Shown: one piece after another, positions 1-12,489 of the stretch
Numbering within the stretch: position 1 is the first letter of the stretch
How the letters are laid out: every line of letters begins with the position of its first letter
Origin: Isoetes taiwanensis
Lineage: Eukaryota; Streptophyta; Lycopodiopsida; Isoetales; Isoetaceae
DNA: 64,000 bases
Assembly (NCBI GenBank): GCA_021234155.1
Contig: JAJEKV010000017.1
Coordinates: 10,731,525-10,795,524, forward strand
Reading direction: 5' to 3'
Notes under the pieces: generated by a model
Database searches by the model: none
Told to the model about the DNA's origin: nothing
Seen by the model: only the letters and a program-made list of their open reading frames with translations
Translations under genes and position numbers: made by a program

Positions 1-1344
1 GAAGCACAGGAGCCTCTTAAGATGTTCATCTGATCCTTGGTAGTTAAGAAGAAAGACTTTAGCAACAGCAACTGAGCAAAAGTTCATTTCTGATCATTAA
101 TATGTTGGATACATCAGCTACTCTTGAAGTGGATTCAAATATACATTTTCCGTTTTTTTTCCAAGCTAACAAGCAATTCTATTGGCTGTTGGCAGGCAAT
201 TATATTATATGTGTGTTGAGCAGATATGTGCACTTCTTGTAGGTCTTCTCCAATAGAGTGTGGGAATTATGTCTTGTCTCCATTGCTCATTCATTTTATC
301 TCTGCAAGCATTTTTCCATGTCTACTCAAGTGTTACACTTTAGAGTTAAACAAAACATACACGGTTTCAGATCGTGGGGATGCTTGGTTGCAAGGTGAGG
401 AATTCGAAAGGCATAGACTTGCATAGACTTCTTCTAGTCCTTCTTTGCATCGAACTTGTGCTTTATGTCAAAGTTATAACTTGCTTCATTATGTTGTCTG
501 CTCTCAAGAATATTTTCATTAAAGGCTCAAAGCCGTAGGCAGATTATATGTAGGTAAATGTCGCAGGTCCTGCATTCAAATTTCGTTTCTTATGGTTTGC
601 AAGATGTTGTTGGTAACAACCCAAGAATGAATACACAGACATGGATGCAAGATTATGTGGACCTCAACATCGGTTCTTGGCACTTCTTGGTAAAAGATCC
701 ATCAACATGAATTTGAGTTGGTGGAGAGAGGAGGCTCACACCTGGGCTGGCTTGCCAATCACCGGGTAAACCAAGCATAGTAGTCTCACCTCAATGGCCT
801 AATAGTATCAGGTTTGGCCTTTGAAATTTAAAAATTTATGCATAGCATGAATAAAGCTTTTGCATGACAGTTATATATTGTGCCCACTTTCCACCTAAGT
901 TGGAAGAAATACACTCGCCCATTGGAGTTGAGAGAATCTAGTGTCAAAAATTTTAAAAGGTTTAACAATGCTAATTTTTTTGGGCTTGGTTTTTCTTTGT
1001 TTCTTTGGCTTACCAATTCTATAAACGTATTATGGCTTAGAAAATGCATTACATTGGAGAAAGATAGAATTGTGGACTTTGCACTTTCCAACACAGTAAT
1101 GAATGGATGTTTGTATTTCTTCGGATTAAGCCATTGAACTCATTCTGCAATATGGCGCCAATGTTTTCCAAAGTGATGCCTCTCAAGCAAGACACATTAA
1201 ATTAGTCTAGAAATCTGAGTGTGTGCAAACTCACAATTAGGAGGTAGTGGAAAACTCAACTCATATTCTTTCTTCGTTAATCTAACATATTTTGAAATAA
1301 TGTAAGTCACAAAAGAATCAGTAACCCAATATACACAAAAGCAA
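1..1344. other. Non-coding stretch, nothing recognised
   Basis: The stretch is AT-rich. It has only short open frames on both strands that overlap each other and match no family I know. I see no RNA gene, splice-site series or terminal repeat. It borders the microsatellite tail of the LINE fragment that begins at 1345. Confidence 0.5.
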
Positions 1345-1365
1345 AGAATAGAATAGAATAGAATA
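1345..1365. repeat. Pentanucleotide microsatellite at LINE 3' end
   Basis: This is an AGAAT pentamer run of about four copies. On the minus strand it directly follows a GATGATAA sequence, in the position where the related LINE at 12480-16129 carries ATGATAATAA plus a TAT/ATT microsatellite. I therefore read it as the simple-repeat tail of the minus-strand LINE. The alternative is an unrelated microsatellite. Confidence 0.55.
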
Positions 1366-3700
1366 TGATTTTATCATCCACGGAGACCAACTGGCCTATG
1401 GGACCCAAGTACAAAGAGAGAGAGCAAAGCAGCGATATTACTACCGGGATTAAAAACCCCACCCAAGGGTTTCGGGAAAAACCTTAGTAGCAATAAGGAT
1501 GCCGACATACCGCACGCTTATATACATAATCACAAGTACAAACCGAGGTTAATGCCTGGACGGGGGCATAACTGAAACCCGTATCCATTACCTCCCCTGG
1601 AGGTATGATCCCAACAAGCCTACAGAGGTCGCGGCTCGCGAGCTCATGCAAGGCCCGATGGGGCACAACTAACCGAGCATATCGAGCCCGGATATGCTCG
1701 TGACACGGACAGGCCCGGAGGGCGTGACTTTCATCCTCAATGGCTCGCTGACAAAGATCGACAGACTCTATCCTCACGCGGCCCCAAATCCATCTCCCCG
1801 CCTCAATGCGGAGGTGGTGTGCACCTGCGGCGAATGGAAGCAATCACCCCCGCTTTTCATGGGTAGATGGGTGCGCAGGTAGTGGTGTGGGCCCCTCGTG
1901 AGCATGGGATTAACCTCGATGTCGATAATTTGCCACCTTGACATGTGACAGGCCTCGCATCCCAAAGCTTGGCCATGAAGCAAGCATCCAAGCACCGCTT
2001 CAAGGCAGCAAGCGTTCCTTCGGTGTATGCACCGGGTCACATCCGTGTGCCTCGCACATTCCATAGCGAGAACCACCGGGCTTGCTTGTCTTTCCAAAGA
2101 AGCTTTGAGTCATCAAGGGCCCATCGCCATCGCCAAAGCAAGGTTGGGCAGCCGGGCTTCATCCATAGCCACCACCTTCCGAAGTAAATAATGTGACGCT
2201 CCAAATAAGCAGCCCTCTCAGAATGGAAGGAAGCCCGCCTCTTGGAGCAAGATCTGATATGGGACCGTGGATTTCACTCCAAAGGTGCCCGGCCAAGAAA
2301 GCCTTCTGAACCTGCTCTAGATCGTTCCAAGTGGTGAGGGATATCACTGGCCCCCACACTTCTGCCCCATAGAGGAGGACCGGTTCAACCAAGGCCCTGA
2401 ACAAGTGTGCCTGGTGACCCCATGCATACAACTCTGCCTTGTGACTGTTGTTTTGCATTGCATACAGGGCTTTCCAGCCTGCAGTGACCCGTAACCTGAT
2501 GGATGCATCCCAGTGTGTGGTAGTAGAAAACTCAATGCCCAAATACTTATAAGACTGAGCCACCTCCACTACACCTTACCTCGGTAAGTGAATGAGGGAA
2601 GACGTGGGTGCCGGATGATGGGACCAGCAGCACCCTTTGTCTTGGCCAAGTTAACTCTCATGTCGATGAATTGGCGTAAAGTGTCCAAAGCATCCGTGTG
2701 GCGTTGCATGTCCTCCGGGTATATGCGAAAGCAGTCAACATCATCGGATATATGAGTTGCGGGATTATGTGGTGCATCAATCGAAAGCTCCCGTGCTCAC
2801 TCGCCTAGCCATTCTTCTAGATGGTCAATGTACAAGCCAAGAGCGTCGGGGATAGAGGGCAGCCCCGGCGCACCCCAATGCTACTAACAACGGGCTCCCC
2901 GACAAGTGTGAGACGACCGGAGCAAGCCTGCCTCAGATAGTCTCAGATATAGCATTCTCGCAAGTCGACGGGGTCCCTAGTCGTCTCAATCTGTCCCACA
3001 ACTTATCCCGAGGCACCGTGTCAAAAGCCTTTGTGAAATCCACAAAGCAACAAGATGGATTCTCGGGGCCGATTCCGCTATCCTCTATGAGTGTTCGCAG
3101 AGTGAAGATATGGTCAATAGTAGAATGCCTGGGGCGGAAGCTCCGCCTGCGAAGTCTTGAGCCCGCACTTCTCCATCCTCTGCCCAAAGTGTCAATCGCC
3201 AAAGAATCCCGCAAAGCAACTTGGCAAAGACAGAACCGACCATAATGGTACGATAGTTGGTCGGGCTGGGGGTCCCCGCTTTGTATATGGGCACAACTCT
3301 ACCGTAGTCCAAAGTCGGGGGGAAGCCTTCTTGCAATGCCCTGTTGAAGAGTGCTGTGAGAACCGGCACCATTGGGGGCCCGGCCCACTTGAGAAGCTCT
3401 GCCTGCATACCATCCAAATCTGCTGCCTTCCCGTTAGCGAGGCGTTGCAGGCCCATTATGACATCCCCTTCAGTAATGACCAGTGCTAGGCCTGTCTGCG
3501 GAGGTACTGGTGCCCGGCTTCCCATTGGGTCATACAGCTGCTGCAAGTATCTCACCCATTGTTCCGGGGTAATATTTCCTGTGGGCTGTGCAGGCTTACT
3601 CAAGACCTTTCTCCAGAAGGCCCTAGGGTGGCGGTCTAGAAGAAAGAGCAATACTCCAAAGTATAGGCATGAAGACAAGGGTGGTGTATTCCACCAACCA
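1345..3700 (-). mobile_element. LINE fragment: reverse transcriptase and C-terminal zinc-knuckle region, broken
   Basis: This is the 3' half of a non-LTR retrotransposon; it reads from about 3700 down to 1345. In order it shows: a pre-RT linker (HPRAFWRKVLSK at about 3630); the RT fingers block LDGMQAELLKWAG followed by NYRTIMVGS; the finger/palm block DFTKAFDTVPRDKLW (about 3030); a DDVD catalytic-type core near 2745, beside a frameshift; SYKYLGIEFS (about 2550) and LLYGAEVWGP (about 2370); and a Cys/His stretch CQRAIEDESHALRACPC near 1700. Several frameshifts and stops break it. The endonuclease and ORF1 are missing, so it is 5'-truncated, as usual for LINE copies. Its blocks resemble those of the LINE at 12480-16129 closely enough to suggest one family. 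Confidence 0.85.
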
Positions 3701-4179
3701 ATCTATATTGTTGAATGAGATGTAGCTGATGCACAAGGGAACAGACACGATATGGCCAACCCTTCAGTCCCACATAGACCATCGCTTAATGTAGAAAAGC
3801 CCAAATAGCAAGCATAAACACTAAAATGCAAATATGCATTCAGAGATGCAATTCAAGTTTCTATTCTTAGTTTTAATCTACCACAGATGTATCTATTTAT
3901 TAGACGCATGACCTTCAAAATGAACAACAAACCAGATGAGTATGTCTAGTTTCCAATTTCATTCAACTAATGCTGATCCACAAGCACCCGATATCTATTC
4001 ATATTGTATTGTACTTTTCTTGTAAGGATAAACTGTATAGTTTTTGAAAGAATGAGGAGAATGTGAGCGCTTAGTATTGTAAAAATAATGGGTTCTAGAG
4101 GGACAACAAATGTAGTCAATGCCTAAATTTTCCAGACAAGCACAACCTTGTTAAAGCCTTCTGTTGTGCCTTTTGCTAG
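3701..4179. other. Non-coding stretch between two LINE fragments
   Basis: The stretch is AT-rich. I see no open frame of note, no recognised motif and no terminal repeat. Confidence 0.5.
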
Positions 4180-6010
4180 TTTTTTTTTTTTTTGAGGGTA
4201 AGAGTATGTATTAATATATTAATATTAATATATAATAATTTACGAAAGATATCCCCAAATGGGATTGATAGAAAGAATTGTCACCAAGTGGGTATTACTC
4301 ATAAGTGTCAAGGCTTGTACTAAGGAAGCTGCCACTCCAGTCTTCCCTAGCCCTGAATTACTAGAGGATTGACCGTCTTCATCCAGACTTAGATACTATA
4401 TGGAGCTAGTAACCAGTTCCAAGCAACAAGACCTTAGGAGCAAGCCTCACTAAAGATGAAGATCCACCTTCGAACATGTGACAGGCAGGCCACTGTTAAG
4501 TCCAACTCCCAGTAGCACTTAAAAAATGAATAGAATCCCCTTAGACTGCCAATTCTATCCAAGTTCTTGTTGTAATTACAGCCAAACTATTGGTGGTGGG
4601 CCAGGGTCATGAGGGATACCTCCTCGCTGAAAGTGCTTTTAATCCTTGTTATTGAAGCAGACAGCCCTCCAAGAGCTACACCGCATCAGTGTTTCCAGAT
4701 GCACCATATTGATATATTGGTTAAAGTGAGTCGAATAATGTCTGCATCTATATTGGCTAGAATGGCCGGCCATGATAACTGACACACTTGTAGCCCAATA
4801 ATTGGACAAACCTATCTCCAGAAGTCTCTTATGATCGGATAAAAGAAGAGATGATCCATTGTCTCTGAGGCTCCACATCCGAGAGGGCAAAGATCATGTT
4901 GAACAACTCCCTTATTCATCAACCATGCCATAGTGTAAACTCCTTCTTGTAGACTGATCCAGCGGAAGAATTGTATCTTTTTAGAACACAAGGAGGACCA
5001 AGACTTGGCCAGTAGGTCCTTCGTTTCTGTTTGGTCTAACCCCAACCTGTTGCAGCCTTTATTGGGGATTGTGGCATTAGCAGTCCATACAACTTCCTGA
5101 CTTTATACTCTGCTCCATCCCCACATAGCCATCTGTCCTCTTCCCCTACAATATTAGAAAGCGTATTGATATTCACCTTCCTGAAGATCTTCCCATCACC
5201 GTCCCCAACACTTGGGATTAAAACTTTAAATCTTGTCCATGTAATCCATCTGTCATTTTCCTAGAACTGCCCTACCTTACAAATTCCAGCGTCACACCAT
5301 TTAGTGAATACATGAGGGTGTACAAATGCAAGGGGAAGCGTATTCCTCACCCAAATCCTAGTGTTCCAAAATATTCTCAGCCCCCCTTCCCATCGAAAGC
5401 ATCCAAGCTAAACTAAAGAGATTCTGCACATCCTGCCAAGCTTCTAATGTTTTCCTCATTATTGGGGAGGTACCTCGACCCATTGAAAATTTATAGAAAT
5501 AGGAACCAACCTCATCTCTAAGGGTTGAAGGTTTCCCCTTTATCTTGCCCTGTTTAAGCCAGTAACTCACAAAGGCAATAGCCGGAGATGCATCCTCTTG
5601 AATAGCCCTCCATACAAATTTAGCTGCCAGAACCTTCCCTTTGACCATTGGGTCTTTACATCCCAATCCCCCATCTTTCCTATCTCGGCACATTTTCGAC
5701 CACGCAACCCCAGCTATCTTCCCTCCCCATATGAATTTACGAATAACTACCAATAACTGGTTGTATATATATATTTTTGTGCCACAATAGCCGAAGAGTA
5801 ATAAATATGGATAGCATTGAGGATTTCATTAGCTATTGTCACTCTTCCCATAGTGGACAGGGATTTGCAAGACCAGAGATTAACCTTTTCTCGAATTCTT
5901 TCTATAATCGGTGACCAAAGACCTTTCAAACTTTCTCCAAGGTTGAGTGGCATACCCAAAAGTTTAGTCATCTCTGTAGCTGTCACTAGCTGGCAACCCA
6001 CAGACGCTTG
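4180..6010 (-). mobile_element. Plant L1-type LINE fragment: RT C-terminus and zf-RVT domain
   Basis: The minus strand, read from 6010 down, carries the C-terminal part of a plant L1-like polyprotein. LLGMPLNLGESLKGLW...REKVNLWSCKSLSTMGRVTIA lies at about 5980-5850. RKFIWGGKIAGVAWSKMC...DGGLGCKDP lies at about 5750-5640. A zf-RVT-type segment, FFRWISLQEGVY...LCPLGCGASETMDHLFF, lies at about 4980-4820. These blocks are characteristic of the region after the polymerase core. There are stops and frameshifts between them. A 14-base T run at 4180-4193 is the expected poly(A) tail on the opposite strand. The polymerase core, endonuclease and ORF1 are absent, so this copy is 5'-truncated. It belongs to a different LINE clade from the fragment at 1345-3700, which has a microsatellite tail. 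Confidence 0.8.
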
Positions 6011-6196
6011 ATCTCCTCTTTCATCAGCTGGTCCACTGCTTCACGCTAGGATTCCAGATACATTATCCTGTCTTTTATCTTGCTCAAGCATTCTTGCATA
6101 AGCTCAATGCCATAGGCGCCAGTTGTACCCTTGTGGACCAACCTGATCAAGTTTTGACTCTTACAAAGTATTATCCTCCTCAGTCGGAGACCGTGG

Positions 6197-6746
6197 CATT
6201 AGGGATTTTTTGAGATCATAAAAGAGCCTTCTAAGAACTGCTGACTAAGCTATATGAACTACCAATCAGAAAACAGAACTGGTAATCCAGTCAGCAAAAC
6301 AGTTATAACTAACCCACTGGATAACATTTTCTAGCATAAGTCTTGATAGAAAAGTCCAACTGAGCTCTTGTTTGGTGCAATAGATAGATCTCATTGAGAT
6401 CTTTCCAACCTTGGGTGGTTTGCATATCTTTTAGCCCCGTAAGATAGTAAAAAATGGTAAAAACCATATTTTTTGGAGTTTTGACAATCATAAGTGGTTA
6501 AAATATGTGCAAAGCACCTAAGATTGGAAAGATCTCAATGAGATCTATCTATTGCACTAAACGAGAGCTCATTTGGACTTTTCTATCAATAGTTATGCTA
6601 GAAAATGTGATCCAGTGAGTTAGTTATAACAGTTTTGCTGACTGGACCCATCAGGCTCTGATTTCTGATTGGTAGCTCATTTATCTTCATTTGGCTTAGT
6701 TGGCATGTTTTGAAGGCCCTTTTTTAATCTAAAAAAAAACCTAATG
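6197..6746. mobile_element. Fold-back / MITE-like element with long inverted arms
   Basis: Almost the whole 550 bp is a palindrome. The left arm begins CATTAGGGATTTTTTGAG at 6197. The right arm, read on the minus strand from 6746, begins CATTAGGTTTTTTTTTAG. Matching blocks continue inward (GGGCCTTC-like, CTACCAATCAGAAA, CAGCAAAACTG, ACTTTTCTATCAA, ATAGATAGATCTCATTGAG) to a central loop near 6420-6500. It has no coding capacity. I could not find a convincing target duplication: the flanks are CCGTGG on the left and GTGTAG on the right. It could be a non-autonomous DNA transposon or a simple inverted duplication. Confidence 0.7.
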
Positions 6747-7348
6747 GTGTAGCCGAGCTTACAAGGATGGAAGCACAATGGGTCATGGAGCTAACAACTG
6801 TTGCAGATGCCCAAGAGCTAGCAAAGAATAAACCTAAGGATAGGGGTATTTAGTACCTTTATTTGGGTGATGGGGACTGCATCATGGAAGGTGTAACTTT
6901 TCCATACCCCTATACTCATACGATGAGATCAGTCAGATGTTTGTATGATCTCGCACTCGAACTTCGACAGACCATCGAGCAGGAAATGGTGACCCATTCA
7001 GACAGGTACAAAGCTGAGATGAACAACAGAATTAACCTTCGCCTACTAGCATGAGAAAGTCATGCCCCAGGAGGCCAAATGAAGGGTCAATTATAATCCC
7101 GACATGCCACTCCCGGCCTCTAGGAAGAGAAGGCGTAAGTATACTGTAAGCAAACTTTGAGACGGCTATAATGTGTATCTCCAAGCCCTAGGCGGGTGGA
7201 GTAATGCTACATCATCAGACCGGCGACGGGAACGAGTCCAAGCTGCCCAACCGCCTCCTCCTCCTGTTACGCTGCCACCTGCACCAACACGAGCTGCCCC
7301 AAGCCCCAAACCCATTGTACACTTTTTATATAAATATAAATTTTCAAG
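6747..7348 (+). other. Possible retroelement-derived coding scrap
   Basis: An open stretch of 63 codons (6863-7054) is preceded in the same general direction by a charged, helical-looking segment (MEAQWVMELTT...). A proline-rich stretch follows at about 7200-7310. I match it to no family. It sits directly 5' of the duplicated gag-region copy starting at 7349 and on the same strand, so it may be part of the same element. Confidence 0.3.
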
Positions 7349-9705
7349 TATATATGCTCAAGTATCTTGCTTCGTACCACATTTGTTATAAAAGGGGGTT
7401 TTTTTTTTGAGGACGATAATAATAATAAATTAATATTATTAAAATAAAATATCTTTGCTTTCTAATAAATGCTGACGTCGGCCTATTTACGTGGAGTTCC
7501 ATTTTAGGGATTCACTTTTATTATTTCTCTCAGTGCTTTCTTCTCCTCTCATGGACTACTCTAAGTGCCTTCAATGGTATGCCGATGGAGAGCACTGGGA
7601 TCCCCAGATCCCTTTCGAGTTCCTTCACCCATATCTTCTCCAGAAGATAGACCTCATTGCCAACATGCAGACTAACCTGGACTATGCTGCTTGGCTAGAC
7701 TTTTATATCCAAGAAATGGTTCCCCATTGTGTCCAACTTGGTGAACCTGCTCAGTTGTATATCCCCCAGAGTCTACTACTTCAAATGTTGGGAGGCAGCT
7801 GCCGTGCATATCACATCCTCTATGGAATCATTCGCAGGGGTAAGCAACTACCTACCTTATAATGGGAGGGTCAGATCTAGTTTGAGGTTTCTTTTGCATT
7901 GGCCTTCTTGATGGACCGGTACATCAAAGACGAGGACATAGAGGAAGAGAAAAGATGCATATTCCTGTTTCTCTGGAAGATGACGAGAGAGTGGGTAAGG
8001 ATGATTATGTTCGATGGAAACATCTGTCTGAGGAGATGTCGGTTCATAGGAGTCAGCGACACAAGCTTATGGGACTAGATACGTCACTGGGCAGGAGTAC
8101 CGCTTACTTGACAACATTATGTGGGCCTATCATGTCATCGGCAACCTCAAGCGGCAAACTAAAAAGGACGTGCTCTATGAGCTAGCCGAGTATTGCATAG
8201 ATGACTTGATTGACTTTTTTGCTCCTGAGCTCCCAGCTCCAGTTTCATGCCTATTGAGTTATCAGTAGGAAGACTTTGATCCTATCGATACTCTCCTTCA
8301 ATTGCGACATCTCATGCTCCAAGGGGCTCCATCTGAACCATTATAAGAAGCTTTTGCTTCTATGGGAAGTTCCCAATATTAACGAGGTGCATCTCATCAT
8401 GGAGCTTGATGAAAGGGGAGGATTTGACAGAAAATAAGGGTCATGTCTGCAAAGAGAAAGAGAAAGTAAAAGAAGAGAAGTTGGCGATGAATCTGGACAA
8501 AGAGGTTGCCATTTCCCCTCTCACTCGCTACTTCCTCTCTGCTTTTAAGGAAGGTCAAATGTTGTTCATTGCTAAGGATTTAGCTCCAGAGGCGGAGGCA
8601 TCCTTGTGGGCAGTCGGAGCCTTAACAGCCATGGCAAACCACAAGAAGGTCAGTTTGCACACCTTCACTCTTGTGTTGGTGTGCATGACTTTGCTATTAC
8701 TACCCTAGGCCAGGATATTGCCACCTAGATGAGCATGAAAATGCTCGTAGTTGCGCCCTTGGCAACTGCCTTCCCGCCTGAGATTGCATCAGCGGCTGCT
8801 GTCACTATCAAACCCGGTGTCGCTTTGCTTCATTACCGAAAACAACCTGAGCCTCTCACTCCTATGAGGATGAGGCAGGACCAAGTTATTATATAAAATA
8901 ATTTTAACTGACAATGGTCTGATTGGAATACCTTTAAGTATGGATGAAACTTGTATATGTTAAATCATTTTTAATGTTATTCGTATGCTCCTCATCTATA
9001 ACCAAATTTCTCTTTGCTATAGACGGGATATGAAGTCCACCCTGGGCAACACCAGTGGAACATGGATGATGGATGTTTGACCCCCGAGCAATAACTCGTT
9101 CTTATCAAGCGTCAGATGGCCAAACTCTAGGCCTATGTGTTACAAAGAAATCCACCACCTATGATCCAAGGATACGGTCCCAAAGTGCCTACAGCTGAAC
9201 CTCATCAGATTCTGCCACCACCTGCCCAAGCACGGGCTGCTGACTGCTGTCAGCCCGACACCATCCAAGCACACCCCTAGCTCTTCCACATCTGATTCCA
9301 GCTCAGAGTCCTCCAATTCATCAGCTTCAGAAGTAGAGCTTATCAAGGATTATCAAAAGACATTTGATACTCTGCAATTACTGATATTTGGAAGAATCGC
9401 AAGCTCGCTCAATTTTCAGGAAAGTCTAGGTCCGGTGTCGATGCAAAGTTATGGCTAGATGAAATGCATGAGTTTAGCAAATCCTATGGCGCAGGAGAAA
9501 GATATTGGTAAAGTTGCAACTACAAATCTTACAAGTTCTGCACACATTTGATGGAAGGAATATGCTAAGACTCGCGGATTGACTAGGAGCAAATGTAGGT
9601 TTAAACATTTGCAAAGGCATTTAAGTCCCACTATGTTATCCGAGCACGCCGATGCCAGCAGATACAGACCTTTTAGAACTTGGAACAGAAGAACATGTCC
9701 GTCCA
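7349..9705 (+). pseudogene. Ty3/gypsy 5' region, copy A: unknown leader ORF plus gag, broken
   Basis: This is the first of two tandem copies of the 5' part of a Ty3/gypsy element (second copy from 9706). It opens with TATATATGCTCAAGTATC and then an ORF beginning at the ATG at 7551 (MDYSKCLQWYADGEH...). That ORF runs about 100 codons before a stop and resumes in other frames down to an acidic, lysine-rich segment at 8406-8708. A gag-type segment follows at about 9330-9700, with IWKNRKLAQFSGKS-like, SWLDEMHEF-like and TRGLTRSKCRFKHLQ-like blocks. It stops abruptly at ATGTCCGTCCA (9705), where copy B begins. Stops and frameshifts rule out function. The leader ORF family is not recognised. Confidence 0.65.
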
Positions 9706-9846
9706 ATATATATGTTCAAGTATCTTACTTGGTACAACATTTGTTATTAAAAGGTGGGGGGGTAATAATAATAATAAATTAAGTTATTATTAAAATAAAA
9801 TATTTTTTTTTCAATACATGCTGAAGTCCATCTATTTAAGTGGAGT

Positions 9847-10561
9847 TTCATTTTAGGGCTTCACCTTTGCTACTCCTCTCAGCAGTTTCCTCTCCTCTTG
9901 CTCTGCCACCTTGTCCCATGGACTACTATGAGTGCCTTCAATGGTATGCGGATGGAGAGCACTAGGATCCCCAGATGCCTTTCGAGTTCTTTCACCCGTA
10001 TCTCCTCCAGAAGGCAGGCCTCATCTCCAACATGCACACTAACCTGGACTATGCCGCTTGGCTAGACTTTTATACTCAAATATAGGTTCCCCATTGTTCC
10101 CAACTTGGTAAACCTGCTCAGTTGTATATCCCCCAGAGTCTACTGGTTCAGATGTTGGGAAGCTTTAACCGCCATACATATGACATCCTCCATGCCGCTT
10201 GGCTAGACTTTTATTCATTTTAGGGCTTCACCTTTGCTACTCCTCTCAGCAGTTTCCTCTCCTCTTGCTCTGCCACCTTGTCCCATGGACTACTATGAGT
10301 GCCTTCAATGGTATGCGGATGGAGAGCACTAGGATCCCCGTGATGCCTTTCGAAGTTCTTTCACCCGTATCTCCTCCAGAAGGCAGGCCTCATCTCCAAC
10401 ATGCACACTAACCTGGACTATGCCGCTTGGCTAGACTTTTATACTCAAATATAGGTTCCCCATTGTTCCCAACTTGGTAAACCTGCTCAGTTGTATATCC
10501 CCCAGAGTCTACTGGTTCAGATGTTGGGAAGCTTTAACCGCCATACATATGACATCCTCCA
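9847..10561 (+). repeat. 367-bp local tandem duplication inside gypsy copy B
   Basis: The segment beginning TTCATTTTAGGGCTTCACC at 9847 recurs from 10214, an offset of 367 bp. The second copy runs on into the unduplicated leader ORF at about 10562. At the junction (10193-10213) a 21-bp block GCCGCTTGGCTAGACTTTTA-T is inserted that also occurs inside each copy (for example at 10053), so the join is composite. The copies differ by small insertions (an extra GTG and an extra A near 10339 and 10354). Confidence 0.85.
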
Positions 10562-12489
10562 TGGCATCATTCGCATGGGTAAACAGCTGCCTACCTTACA
10601 ATGGGAGGGTCAGATCTACTTTGAGGTTTGTTTTGCATTGGCCATCTTGATGGACCGGTACATTGAAGATGAGGATATAGAGGAAGAGAAGGGAAAGATG
10701 CCTATTCCTGCTTTTCTGGAAGATGATGAGAGAGTGGGCAAGGATGATTATGTGCAGTGGAAACAACTGGCCGAGGAGATGTCGGTTCATAGGAGTCAAG
10801 AACACAAGCTTACGGGGCTAGATAAGTTACCAGTCATCCACGTCGCTGGGTAGGAGTCCCTTTTGCTTGACGACATTATGTGGGCCTATCGTGTCATCGG
10901 CAACGTCATGCGAAAAACTAAAACGGATGTCCTCTATGAGCTAGTCGAGTATTGCATGGATGACCTGATTGGCTTTTCTGCTCATGAGCCCCCACCTCCA
11001 ATTTCATGTCTATTGAATTATCAACAGGAAGACTTTGATCCTGACGACATTCTCCTTCAGTTATTACATCTCATGCTCCAAGGGCGTCATCCATCGGAAG
11101 AAGCTTTTGCTGCTATGGGACCTCATGTTCCCAATATTAATGAGGTGGATGTCTTCATGGATCCTGATGAAGAAGGGGAGGATTTGACAGGAAATAAGGA
11201 CTATGTCCATAAAGAGAAAGAGGAAGCAAAAGAAGAGGAGTTGGCAATGAAACTAGACAAAGAGGTCGCCATTTCCCCTTTCACCCACTTCTTCCTCTCT
11301 ACTTTTAAAGAAGGTCAATTACTGTTCATTGCGAAGAATTTAGCTAGGCATCTTGGTGGGTAGTCTGAGCGTTAGCAGCCATGGCATTCTACAAGAAGGT
11401 CAACTCCCACACCCTTACTATTCTGTCGGTGCGACATGATCTTGATATTACCGCCCTGGGCCAGGACATTGCGGCGTGGATGAGCATGAAATTGCTTGTA
11501 GCTGTGCCCTTGGCAACTGCCTTCCTGTCTGAGATTGCATCACTGGCAGGGCCAAGTTCTTGACAAAAAATTTGTGATGTTTTAAATTGTATTAGCCCTC
11601 AGGCACTTTTATATCTTTTGTAGCTATAATTGGCAATTTTATTTGCATTATATAAAATAATTTTAACTAACAATGGTCTGATTAGAACCCTTTTAAGTAT
11701 GGATGAAGCTTGTATATGTTAAATCATGCTTAATTTGATTCATATGCACTTCTCATCTGTAACCAAATTTCTCTTCACCATAGACGGGATACGAAACCCT
11801 CCCTGGGCAACACCAGTAGAACTTGGACGCTTGACCCCAGGAGCAAGAACTCGTTCGTAGCAAGCATCCGATGGCCGAACTCCAGGCCTATGTATTACAA
11901 AGAAATCCACCACCTATGATCCAAGAATACAGTCCCGAAGTGCCTACAGCTGGACCTAATCATATTCCACCATCATCTGCCCTAGCACAGGCTGCTGTTG
12001 GCCTAATATGTTCCAAGCGCACCCATAGCACTTTCACATCTGATTCCAGTTCAGAGTCCTCATATTCCTCAGCTTCATAAGTAGAGCTTATCAAATCCAG
12101 CAAGAAGGATTATCAAAAGACGGTCGACTCTGCAATTACCGACATTTGGAAAAATCGCAAACTCGCTCAGTTTTCAGAAAAGTCTAGATCTGGTGTCCAT
12201 GCAGAGTCATGGCTACGTGAAATGCATGAATTTGGTAAATCCTATGGCATGATGGAGAAAGATATTGGTAATGTTGCAACTACCAATCTTACAGATTCTG
12301 CACGCATTTGGTGGAAAGGATATTCTAAGACTCGCGGATTGACTAGGAGCAAATGTAAGTTTAAAACATTTGAAAAGGGCATTTAAGTTCCATTATGTTC
12401 CACGAGCATACTGATGCCAGCAGATACAGACCTTTTACTGCTTGGAACAAAAGAATATGTCCATCCAGGCCTATATCAAAAGAATATGT

